A model generated the notes under the pieces. That model was not told where the DNA came from, made no database searches, and saw nothing but the letters and a program-made list of their open reading frames with translations. Of a DNA stretch of 64,000 nt, positions 37,668-45,833 are shown piece after piece (the stretch's first letter is position 1; each line of letters begins with the position of its first letter). The stretch is from Calditrichota bacterium. GTDB taxonomy: Bacteria > Calditrichota > Calditrichia > Calditrichales > Calditrichaceae. The stretch covers positions 27,268 through 91,267 of the forward strand of contig JAADIP010000042.1 of assembly GCA_013151275.1 (NCBI GenBank), read 5' to 3'. The position numbers were made by a program, and so were the translations under genes.

Positions 37668-38065
37668 AGCAACAAGTGACATAGTAACAAAGTTACAAAG
37701 TGACAAAGTAGATTGAAGAGGAAAATCGTAAATCCGAAACAAAGCCGAATGACCAAATGACAGAAATTCAAAACAAAACTTTGTTAACGAGGAATATTCT
37801 AAAATTCAGATACTGTGCGGTTTGATTATTAAGACCCCCCTTGCCTTCGGCGCTCTTTTGAAGGGGGGATTAAAGGGGGGGATCTTCAACGCAGAATAAA
37901 GAAAAAAATGCGTTACAAGTAATGAGATAGGCTCCCTTCGACAGGCTCAGGGAGCGGAGAGTTAGTAAATAGACAGTCTTCCTTCGACTGGCTCAGGGAG
38001 CAGAGAGTGACCAGCAACCGGTTCCGCTTAACCCTTAACCCTTAACCCTTAACTAATAACAAAGT
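37668..38065 (+). repeat. Composite interspersed repeat, copy B
   Basis: About 400 bp of non-coding sequence filling the gap between the double GT2 and the GT39 gene. It repeats the module order of copy A: GTAACAAAG-type tandem units; the AACAAAACTTTGTTAACGAG block (37772-37791); a perfect 8-bp hairpin CCCCCCTT (37835-37842) / AAGGGGGG (37861-37868); GCAGAATAAAGAAAAAAATG (37891-37910); hairpin GCTCCCT...AGGGAGC (37931-37955) and a diverged second copy (37977-38001); then GGTTCCGC and a run of CTTAACC units (38027-38053). Confidence 0.88.
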
Positions 38066-38092
38066 AACAAAAGTTAAAGTACTTTTTGAAAT

Positions 38093-39742
38093 ATGATTTT
38101 TAAACAACCCCGTTTTTTACTGCTTGCCTCGCTTGCCGTCGGCATAATACTAAGATTGTTTTTTATTTTCGGGAATCATTACATCTCGCCGGACGGCACG
38201 CAGTACGCCTTATTGGGATACCATATTTTCCATGACGGACAGTATGTCAGCGGTGCAGGTCAATTTCCGGATATAATTCAACCGCCTCTTTATCCTTTAA
38301 CGCTCGGTGTGTTTACTCTGATTTTTTCTCCGGAGCTCTCCGGCAAAATCGCTTCGATGATTTTCGGGTTGCTCCTGATATGGGCGGTTTTTGAATTTGC
38401 CTTAAGAATAAGCGAAAACAAAAGGCTTGCCGCAGCGGCTTCTTTTTTAATCGCCGTTAATCCGGCAATGGTCAGCGTTTCGTCTCAGGTGGCTTCGGAA
38501 GCTCTGTTTTTATTGCTGCTGTTCCTGATGTTTGCGCTGGTCTGGTTATATCTGCAAAAGAAAAATCGGCAAAGACTATTGTGGGCGGCGCTTGCCACTG
38601 GCGGAGCATTTTTAACAAGACCCGAAGCTCTTTTGTATTTTGGGATGATCGTTCTGATACTCCTTTTGTGGCGTAAGCCCTTTTCACACATTGCCGGCTA
38701 TGTGTTGATTGTCTCGACGGTGATTTTAGTCTATTCCTCTTACACCCACAGTAAATTGGGGTATTGGACAATTTCGCCGAAAATAAATTTTGTGCGCACA
38801 CACGGAACCCTTTCACGATATTTTTTGACTCAGGATTTAAAGACGGGAAAAAAGACGGATTTCAAACGACATCTCAATCGTTTGCGTTATTCGTTGGCTC
38901 CGGATCGAAAAGAGTTGGCAACAAATGCTCTTTTTAATAAAGATCCGCAAATGATCCGAATGCTGAAAAATAACAGGAACGATAATCCCGGTTTTACCCG
39001 ATCGATAATCCTTTTGTTGAGATATGCCGCTAAGAATACACAGTTGTCAATTAAAAAGTTTGCCGCGGGATTGGCAATGCCTTACCTGTTCTGGATGTTT
39101 CTGATTGTTGGCTTAGTGGGATTACGCCGCAGAAAGCACAGAAACTTATTCGTTTATTCGATTCTTTTTTTGCTTCCGACCGGGGTAGTGATTTTTGCCA
39201 CCGTTGAACAGCGGTTCTTCTTTATCGTCGCCATAATTTTAACTCCTCTTATGGCGAGGGGCTTTTTAAATATAATAAGATATTCCAAAAAATATCTGCG
39301 CATCTCCGAAAAAGAGAATCTCGCGGGTCTGTTGTTGGCGCTGTTTACTTTGTTCGCCTGTTTTCCGGGTTATGCCCAAAATTGGAAGACGACCTCTTCC
39401 AAAGATTATTATTTTCAGGCGGGGCAATGGTTAAAGCGCGAATTAAAGCCAAATAACAAGATTTCCGCCGTGGTTCCTCAGGCTGCTTTTTTTAGCGGTT
39501 TGAAATATTGCGTTTTACCTTATGCGCCGTTAGATTCGCTTGATTTATATTTGCAAGAAAAACAAGTTGATTATATTTTAATTGAAAGAAATGATCAATT
39601 AAAACGACCGTGGAATTTAAATTTAGATTCCTTGCCAAGATTTTTAAAGCATGAGCAGACAAAAAAAATAAAAAACCATGAATTCATCCTTTTGCGAGTA
39701 AGTGAGGAGTTGTCCCATGAAAGAAAGAATGCAAAAAATTAA
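38093..39742 (+). CDS. Polyprenyl-phosphate-sugar glycosyltransferase, GT39/ArnT-like
   Basis: 549-aa integral membrane protein with about 11 hydrophobic segments and a periplasmic C-terminal domain. The first loop 'HYISPDGTQYALLGYHIFHDG' carries the acidic residue pattern of GT-C enzymes (here an Asp in SPDGTQYA), and 'IQPPLYPLTLGVFTLIF' follows as in ArnT/PMT relatives. It should transfer a sugar from a polyprenyl-phosphate donor on the periplasmic side; the DPM1-like domain in the preceding gene is a plausible donor maker. It overlaps the polyprenyl synthase gene by 26 bp. Confidence 0.82.
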   Translation: MIFKQPRFLLLASLAVGIILRLFFIFGNHYISPDGTQYALLGYHIFHDGQYVSGAGQFPDIIQPPLYPLTLGVFTLIFSPELSGKIASMIFGLLLIWAVFEFALRISENKRLAAAASFLIAVNPAMVSVSSQVASEALFLLLLFLMFALVWLYLQKKNRQRLLWAALATGGAFLTRPEALLYFGMIVLILLLWRKPFSHIAGYVLIVSTVILVYSSYTHSKLGYWTISPKINFVRTHGTLSRYFLTQDLKTGKKTDFKRHLNRLRYSLAPDRKELATNALFNKDPQMIRMLKNNRNDNPGFTRSIILLLRYAAKNTQLSIKKFAAGLAMPYLFWMFLIVGLVGLRRRKHRNLFVYSILFLLPTGVVIFATVEQRFFFIVAIILTPLMARGFLNIIRYSKKYLRISEKENLAGLLLALFTLFACFPGYAQNWKTTSSKDYYFQAGQWLKRELKPNNKISAVVPQAAFFSGLKYCVLPYAPLDSLDLYLQEKQVDYILIERNDQLKRPWNLNLDSLPRFLKHEQTKKIKNHEFILLRVSEELSHERKNAKN

Positions 39743-40577
39743 AAGACTAATTGATGAGGAGATTGATAAACGGTTACAAAACGATAATCCTTTAATTGAA
39801 GCGCTTTACAAGTCAGCCGCCTACTCCGCTGCGGGCGGAAAGCGCATCCGCGCCATTTTTGTTTTTTTGACGGGCGACCTGTTTGATGTGCCGGAGGAAA
39901 AGTTGATCAACTCGGCTTGCGCTATTGAATTGATTCACGCCGCCTCGTTGATTATGGATGATCTGCCCTATATGGATGATTCCCAACTGCGGCGCGGCAA
40001 ACCGGCAAACCATGTCGTCTTCGGGCAGGATGTGGCTTTGCTGGCAAGTATCGGATTGATTTCGGAAGGAATGCAACTGATTTTGAATGACGGGAAATTA
40101 ACTTGTGACGAACGGTTGAAAGTCGGCGGCGTGCTAAGTTCTTCGTTCGGATTTAACGGATTGGCAGCCGGTCAGTTTGTGGATCTGAAAATTAAGGACA
40201 AACATGTGAATTTTGAGATTATCGAATTCATTAATCAAAAAAAGACCGCGGCTCTGTTCTCTGCTGCCGGAAGAGTCGCCGCCATTATCGGACACGCCGA
40301 CGAACAGGGCACCAAAGCAATCAAGAACTTTTCCGATGATATCGGCTTTGCCTTCCAGATTGTTGATGATATTCTGGATGTTATGGGCGAAGAAAAAATA
40401 GTCGGTAAAACCGTCGAACACGATAAAATGAACTTCGTCAAATTGGTGGGTATCGAAGAAGCGAAAAAATATCTGAAAGAATACCATCAAAAAGCGGAAA
40501 AAGCCCTGGAAATGTTCGGAAACAAGGCGGACGGTTTAAAAGAATTCAGTCAGTATCTCATTGAGCGTGTGCGTTAA
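39717..40577 (+). CDS. Polyprenyl diphosphate synthase (short-chain, farnesyl/geranylgeranyl type)
   Basis: 286-aa trans-prenyltransferase that condenses isoprenyl diphosphates. First Asp-rich motif 'IMDDLPYMDDSQLRRGKP' (DDxxxxD), second 'FQIVDDILDVMGE' (DDxxD), with 'GGKRIRAIF' and 'VGKTVEHDKMNFVKLVG' typical of IspA/CrtE. The start at 39717 follows GAGGAG; an upstream in-frame start at 39702 would include that site. It lies inside the polysaccharide locus, overlapping the GT39 gene, and just before the cassette that has a UbiA prenyltransferase, so it may supply that enzyme. Confidence 0.93.
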   Translation: MKERMQKIKRLIDEEIDKRLQNDNPLIEALYKSAAYSAAGGKRIRAIFVFLTGDLFDVPEEKLINSACAIELIHAASLIMDDLPYMDDSQLRRGKPANHVVFGQDVALLASIGLISEGMQLILNDGKLTCDERLKVGGVLSSSFGFNGLAAGQFVDLKIKDKHVNFEIIEFINQKKTAALFSAAGRVAAIIGHADEQGTKAIKNFSDDIGFAFQIVDDILDVMGEEKIVGKTVEHDKMNFVKLVGIEEAKKYLKEYHQKAEKALEMFGNKADGLKEFSQYLIERVR

Positions 40578-40670
40578 TCTGCTGAAATTAATTAAAAGGA
40601 TTAAAACATATCCCGGACAAGCTGGTGCCATACGGGAGAAAAGTTGTTAATAGTTATTGGTTAGCGGAAA

Positions 40671-41085
40671 GACGTGATGAGTGATGAGTGACAAAGTGAC
40701 AAGTAACGAGTAACGAGTGAAGATTGGGATATAGAAGAAAATAATAAATCCGAAACAAATTCAAATGACAAAAATTCAAAACAAAACCTGATTGATTAGT
40801 AACATTGTGAAATTCAGATACTGCGTTGCTTTATCAAATACCCTCCTTGTCTTCGGTATTCGAAGGGGGGATCTTCAACGCAGAATAAAGAAAAAAATGC
40901 GTGTTAATCGATTGATTGACAAAGTCGTGATGCATAATGAGTGATGAAGATAGGCTCCCTTCGACAGGCTCAGGGAGCGGAGAGTTAGTAAATAGACAGT
41001 CTTCCTTCGACAGGCTCAGGGAGCGGAGAGTGACCAGCAACCGGTTCCGCTTAACCCTTAACGCTTACACCCTTAATCCTTTCAA
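40671..41085 (+). repeat. Composite interspersed repeat, copy C
   Basis: About 415 bp in the 604-bp gap 40578-41181. It shares with A and B: GTGATGAGTGACAAAGTGAC units (40676-40710 region), AAATCCGAAACAAATTCAAA (about 40745-40764), a C-run/G-run hairpin (40850-40870), CAGAATAAAGAAAAAAATGC (40881-40900), two hairpin copies (40954-40978 and 41000-41024), CCAGCAACCGGTTCCGCTTA (about 41034-41053) and a CTTAACCCTTAACGCTTACA tail. The copy is in the same orientation as A and B. The rest of the gap (40578-40670, 41086-41181) shows nothing I can name. Confidence 0.88.
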
Positions 41086-41181
41086 GAATTTAGTTGTTAA
41101 AATACTGACTTTCGCCGCCTACTGAAAGAGAACCGGAAAGCGGCGAGGTTGTTAAGTTAAAAACAAACAAAATATTATTCC

Positions 41182-42720
41182 GTGTTTTCGGGAGTAAAGA
41201 GAATAATTATATTGACCGATATTACATCTTTTGCCAACAGACTCAGAATAAAAACATTCGGGTCTGTTTTCATTTTAAGAGCGCTTTTTGTAATCCCTGT
41301 TATACTTTTCAATCTTGTCCGCTCCGTACCGGGGCAGGATCTGATTCCCGAAATAAAAAGAGACGATTTTAATCAGGTGCACGGTTGGTGGAGTTATCAC
41401 CGTGACGGCAGCGCGGCAGATGATCTTCGGGCAATTACCAACGGCGATGGGTATCTGCTTTTAAAATTACGCAATCCCGACGGCAAAAGAGAATGCAATG
41501 TCGGAATTTCGGAATTCCAGAATATTTACGGTAAAAAGTACGCCTATTTAGCCGTGGAAGCCAGAATCAAAATTCTGAACGCCATGAAGCCCGGAAGCCG
41601 CGGATGGGGGTTCTGGAAGAGCAGTAAACAATTTGCCCTGAACAGCCTCGCCTGGTTTATGGAACAACAAGCTCCGACCGACCCTTCGCTTTTCTGGCAG
41701 TTGGTAGGAACGCTTGACGGAAATCGCCGATCGGTAAAACCATGGAAACCTGATCCGCAGAAATGGCATGTGTATCGAATTGAACGCGATCTTCAAAAAA
41801 ACACAACGCGCTATTTAATCGATGACAAGCTCTATTTTGAAACGCCCGGTCTCGTTCCGCGGGACAGGCTGTCGTTTCATTTATGGGTGGATAATCAGAT
41901 TTATTCCAAACGGTCGGGAATCATGCGCAGCGGGTGGAAGGGAGAAAGCGCCGTCGTTGCCGACTATGTTCAGATTGAAACCAAAAGGCAAGGCGCGCGG
42001 CAGGTTAAAATCTCAAATCCCAAAGTTCTTTTTTACCGGCAATGGAATAAAATCTTCCACGGTAAAGGAGAATATCTTATTGACAAAGTTAAGTTCAAAG
42101 TCCCCCGGAAAAAGGTTTACATTTTAGCGACGGTACGGGCTGAGAGTTACGACGGGTTTGACGAACCCGATCAACTGAAAATTTATCTCGACGGAGAATC
42201 GGGATCTCCTGTTTTAAGTTTTGACGGAAGCCGCTTAAAAGGAAAAACCAAATCCGTTTTTATCGAAAAAACCATGGAAATCGGAGAGCATAGCTTAGTA
42301 ATCAAAGGACGAACGACGCCCCTGCTGTACGACGTTTTAGTGATCGACGCCGGAGACGGTAAGCCGTTGATAAATGAATCGTTCGATAAACCGGTTAATA
42401 ATGAATTGCGGTGGAAATGGACGAACGTCAAGACAAAGAAGATTCTTTTTTATCTTGCGGCAAGTTTAAAAGAATCTCCTCGATTTAATCAGATTATTCC
42501 CGTTGATTCGCTTGAAGATTCGGATGACGATTTGGTGATCCGTTTTGACGGGAAGGCGATTAATGAGAACGGTCGATTTGATTTTTGCGGAAATAAGATT
42601 TTTGGCGAAAACCGCAGCGCTTTTCTGAACAAAACGGTAGAGCCGGGCGAACATCAAATCACTATCCGGGTTAAGGGAACCCCTCGGATTCATCGGGTTT
42701 TGCTGCTTCAAACAGATTAA
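41182..42720 (+). CDS. Secreted jelly-roll (lectin/GH16-like) protein with two Asp-rich repeat modules, no sorting tail
   Basis: About 512 aa; no ATG start is available. GTG 41182 is the longest choice and TTG 41212 an alternative, neither with a good ribosome site. A signal-like segment ('SVFILRALFVIPVILFNL') precedes 'PEIKRDDFNQVHGWWSYHRD'. The jelly-roll part (about 60-270) has 'GSRGWGFWKSS' and 'WHVYRIERD' but no GH16 ExDxxE catalytic motif. Two ~115-residue modules follow ('LATVRAESYDGFDEPDQLKI' and 'LEDSDDDLVIRFDG'). It is a paralogue of the genes at 43912 and 45834 but ends right after module 2, with no T9SS tail, so it may stay periplasmic. Confidence 0.75.
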   Translation: MFSGVKRIIILTDITSFANRLRIKTFGSVFILRALFVIPVILFNLVRSVPGQDLIPEIKRDDFNQVHGWWSYHRDGSAADDLRAITNGDGYLLLKLRNPDGKRECNVGISEFQNIYGKKYAYLAVEARIKILNAMKPGSRGWGFWKSSKQFALNSLAWFMEQQAPTDPSLFWQLVGTLDGNRRSVKPWKPDPQKWHVYRIERDLQKNTTRYLIDDKLYFETPGLVPRDRLSFHLWVDNQIYSKRSGIMRSGWKGESAVVADYVQIETKRQGARQVKISNPKVLFYRQWNKIFHGKGEYLIDKVKFKVPRKKVYILATVRAESYDGFDEPDQLKIYLDGESGSPVLSFDGSRLKGKTKSVFIEKTMEIGEHSLVIKGRTTPLLYDVLVIDAGDGKPLINESFDKPVNNELRWKWTNVKTKKILFYLAASLKESPRFNQIIPVDSLEDSDDDLVIRFDGKAINENGRFDFCGNKIFGENRSAFLNKTVEPGEHQITIRVKGTPRIHRVLLLQTD

Positions 42721-42838
42721 GGCGATCGGAAATCACGAACAATAAAATTTAAAAGGATCTTCGTGACCTAAAACATTTTATTTGCGGCGGATTTCACCAT
42801 ATTTATAAAAGTTGCTTTTGAAAAACGTTTAATTTTTA

Positions 42839-43909
42839 ATGAGAGAAGAATCCATGATCGAATGGGTTTCCAAATACATCGGCTGGCGCAACTGGGCTGT
42901 ATTGCGGTTTAATTCGGTTTTTGAAAATATCTTCGTCATTTTTTACATAGCCCTGCTGCTGAACAGAAATGATTCCGTTTTTGTTGCCGAAAGTTTAATC
43001 TTTATGGTATTTAGTATTTTTGCCACCACGTACGGTTATTTAATTAACGATTATTCTGATATTGAATTGGACAAAAAACATCGGAAACCCAACACCTTTG
43101 AAAATGACGCTCAAACGAAAGCTCTTGGAGTGATTGCCATAATTTTAGTCCTGAGTGTTTTAAGCAGTCTGTATTTTTGGAGTAAACCGTATTTTTTGAT
43201 TTTAGCCGGAAGCTGGTTTTTGATAGCGACATTTTACAGTTTGCCGCCGATTCGTTTAAAAGAGCGCGGCACGGTGGGAATTTTATTCGTTGTAATGGCT
43301 CAGCGGTTGATTCCTATTTTGATTCTTTTTTCCGTGTTCGAATTCTGGAACGGCTGGAACGCGGCGATTCTTGCGCTTTATGTGCTTTTCAGGGGATTCT
43401 CTTCGGATCTCAATCATCAGTTGGAAGATTATCGAAAGGATCGGCAGACCGGCACAAAAACGTTTGCCGTTAGCAAAGGGTACGCCAGGGTTCGGAAGTT
43501 GTTTCGCTTGTCGCTGCATGTGGAAAGGATTCTTTTAGCTGTTATTCTTGTTCAGTTGTATTTAAATGTCTTAATAACCAACCGGATTTTACTGGTTTTT
43601 CTTTTGATTACGATTTCCGTGTATTTTTTAAGTTTAGCCCTGCATTATTTTAAAGCCTCGTACGATAAACAGGAGCGGAACAGTAATCCTTTTGATCCGT
43701 CTGCCAAAAATCTTGTCCAGTTTTTGCATCACGCCTATCCCTCTGTGGCGTTGCCGCTTGCTTTGAATGTTATTCTTACAATTGAATATCTGCCGTTTAT
43801 TGTATTGCTGTTGGTGCAGATTTTAATAAGGCAGTTGTATTCGGTTGAAATTATCCGTCAAAGTTTTGTGTTTCAAATTTTGGTTAAACTTTTGAAAGTT
43901 AGAAGTTGA
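42839..43909 (+). CDS. UbiA-family prenyltransferase
   Basis: 356-aa integral membrane protein (about 8-9 hydrophobic segments). Both Asp-rich UbiA motifs are present: 'LINDYSDIELDKKHRKP' (NDxxDxxxD, residues 70-78) and 'EDYRKDRQTGTKTFAV' (DxxxD). The enzyme joins a prenyl diphosphate to an acceptor in the membrane; which acceptor (quinone precursor, glycerol phosphate, PRPP or sugar) cannot be told. The ATG at 42854 with GAGAGAAG in front is a possible alternative start. It sits between two lectin paralogues and ends 2 bp before the next start, so it is co-transcribed with them. Confidence 0.88.
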   Translation: MREESMIEWVSKYIGWRNWAVLRFNSVFENIFVIFYIALLLNRNDSVFVAESLIFMVFSIFATTYGYLINDYSDIELDKKHRKPNTFENDAQTKALGVIAIILVLSVLSSLYFWSKPYFLILAGSWFLIATFYSLPPIRLKERGTVGILFVVMAQRLIPILILFSVFEFWNGWNAAILALYVLFRGFSSDLNHQLEDYRKDRQTGTKTFAVSKGYARVRKLFRLSLHVERILLAVILVQLYLNVLITNRILLVFLLITISVYFLSLALHYFKASYDKQERNSNPFDPSAKNLVQFLHHAYPSVALPLALNVILTIEYLPFIVLLLVQILIRQLYSVEIIRQSFVFQILVKLLKVRS

Positions 43910-43911
43910 TT

Positions 43912-45795
43912 ATGCGGAAAATCGTATTTTTTATCGGTTTAATTTCTTTTTTACACGCGCAAACTTATATTATTCCCGATTTGCAGCGGGACGATTTTAA
44001 GAATCTTAAGACCTGGTGGTCGGTTAATGTTTCCGGCACGAATCACACCTGGGCTGTAAATAACGGATATTTTATTGGGAATCTCATCAATCCTTTGGAC
44101 GGAGGCGAAGGCGGTCAATTTTTGGAAGATGAGTACGGGATGGAGAATATCGGTTTTAGTACGGCGTATTTAATGCATGTTTATGATAAGAATGACACGA
44201 TAGAAATGATTATTCGGGTTCGTACTTTAAACGATCTTCCGCCGGGCAGCAGAGGGTGGGGACTTTGGCGTTCGGAAAGCGTTCCGATTACTATTAATCA
44301 GGCGACATGGTTTATTGAACAAACTGCGGATTCGGTTTATCCGTGGGCGTCCACGGAAAGTTGGTGGAGAGCAAGGATAACCCGCGGACTGCAATATGAA
44401 AAACGAGCCGAATTGACTTTCAGCGATCAGCAATGGCACACCTATCGTGTTGTCCGTTTCGCAAAACAATACTATGAACTTTATGTGGATGATGATCCCA
44501 CGCCGGTGGTTTATGCGGATACCACGGATCTGGGCGGGATTTTAAACGAGGATTACGGCTTTGATTGCTGGAATGACAATCTGGTTTATTATCATACGAC
44601 AAACGCCAACAGCGGGAACGATACTGTGGAGGTTTATTACAACGGCTGGATCGGGACAAGCTCTTATGTTGTGGATTATGTCGAAATTAAAAAAGGTCTT
44701 TATAAATACGGGCATTCCGTCGCGCCCCAGGGCGCTGTTCGCCTGCGCGAAGTGATTAACGAAATCGATAACGGAGTTCAGAACGGACTCTGGAAGGGTC
44801 CTTACGAGTTTACGGTGGGGGGAGGTCCCTGCCTGATTTTAGCCACGGGAAAAGCGGAAGAATTGGACGGATATGATGACGACGACGACTTGAAGATTGT
44901 GCTGGATAGTACGGATTTCGGTTTTGATTCTCCGCGCAGTTGGAACGGAGACGTTGATCAGGGACAGCCGAAGACGATTATTATTGACACTGTTCTTGCG
45001 CCGGGCACGCATCAATTGAGTTTTTACAGCGAGGTCACGCCGATCCTCTACGATGCCACGGTTCTGGAATCGCCCAACGGTGAGGTTGTCGTCAATCAAA
45101 CGTTGAATGAAAGCGCGCCCGTGGGCAGTGTGGATTATTTATGGAAAACATTCAATTTCGATTGCGATTCGGGGCAGATTGCAATTTACATCAGCGGAAA
45201 CGCGGACGAGGAACCGGGATGGAATTATCGAAATTATCCCGATCCGTACGGAGTGCTGCCCGATATTGACAGCACGGACGATGACGAATTACGAATAATG
45301 CTTGACGATATCGATTACGGCTGGGGAACGGACAGCGCTTTTATGGGAAATACATTGTTCGGAGACAGCAAAACCATTTTGATTATGCAGAATGTCCAAG
45401 CAGGAAATCATACCCTTAAATTGTACGCCAACGAAACGCCTACGGTGTACAACGTTATCGTTTATGCGGAGAACAAGCCGACGGCAAGCTCCGTCGAACA
45501 AAAAACTTCGATTATTAAGGACTATTCCCTGGGCGCCAACTATCCGAACCCGTTTAATCCTTCCACCGTAATCCCTTTTGCAATCCCCGAACAGGCAACC
45601 GTCCGACTGGAAATTTTTGATATCATGGGGCGTTCCGTAAAAGAATTGGTTAATAAAAAATACGCGGCGGGTAAATATTCGGTTGTCTGGGACGGAAAAG
45701 ATGCCCGCGGAAGACCCACGGCTTCGGGACTCTATTTTTGCAGATTAAAGGCGAATAATCGTCTTCTCGTAAGAAAAATAATTAAAATGCAATAA
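43912..45795 (+). CDS. Secreted jelly-roll protein with two Asp-rich modules and T9SS type A sorting tail
   Basis: 627 aa. Signal peptide 'RKIVFFIGLISFLHAQ', then 'IPDLQRDDFKNLKTWWSVN', a jelly-roll domain (about 20-265, 'PGSRGWGLWRSE', 'WHTYRVVRF', 'VEVYYNGWIGTSSYVVDYVE'), module 1 (about 275-390, 'ATGKAEELDGYDDDDDLKI'), module 2 (about 405-525, 'DSTDDDELRIMLDD', 'HTLKLYANETPTVYNVIV') and a type A sorting domain (about 545-627, 'NYPNPFNPSTVIPFAI', 'GKYSVVWDGKDARG', 'SGLYFCRLKA'). The protein should be exported across the outer membrane by T9SS and held at the surface. The Asp-rich strands suggest calcium binding. GH16 catalytic residues are not seen. Confidence 0.85.
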   Translation: MRKIVFFIGLISFLHAQTYIIPDLQRDDFKNLKTWWSVNVSGTNHTWAVNNGYFIGNLINPLDGGEGGQFLEDEYGMENIGFSTAYLMHVYDKNDTIEMIIRVRTLNDLPPGSRGWGLWRSESVPITINQATWFIEQTADSVYPWASTESWWRARITRGLQYEKRAELTFSDQQWHTYRVVRFAKQYYELYVDDDPTPVVYADTTDLGGILNEDYGFDCWNDNLVYYHTTNANSGNDTVEVYYNGWIGTSSYVVDYVEIKKGLYKYGHSVAPQGAVRLREVINEIDNGVQNGLWKGPYEFTVGGGPCLILATGKAEELDGYDDDDDLKIVLDSTDFGFDSPRSWNGDVDQGQPKTIIIDTVLAPGTHQLSFYSEVTPILYDATVLESPNGEVVVNQTLNESAPVGSVDYLWKTFNFDCDSGQIAIYISGNADEEPGWNYRNYPDPYGVLPDIDSTDDDELRIMLDDIDYGWGTDSAFMGNTLFGDSKTILIMQNVQAGNHTLKLYANETPTVYNVIVYAENKPTASSVEQKTSIIKDYSLGANYPNPFNPSTVIPFAIPEQATVRLEIFDIMGRSVKELVNKKYAAGKYSVVWDGKDARGRPTASGLYFCRLKANNRLLVRKIIKMQ

Positions 45796-45833
45796 AATAA
45801 GAGAGATAATTTAATGACATTGGAACGGACATT

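Noticed and set aside
38027..38053. CTTAACC tandem units resembling telomere repeats
   Set aside because: Only a few units, internal to the sequence and part of the composite repeat; no sign of a replicon end.
40937..41125. 62-codon frame inside composite repeat C
   Set aside because: It translates the hairpin repeats and is not kept in the other copies.
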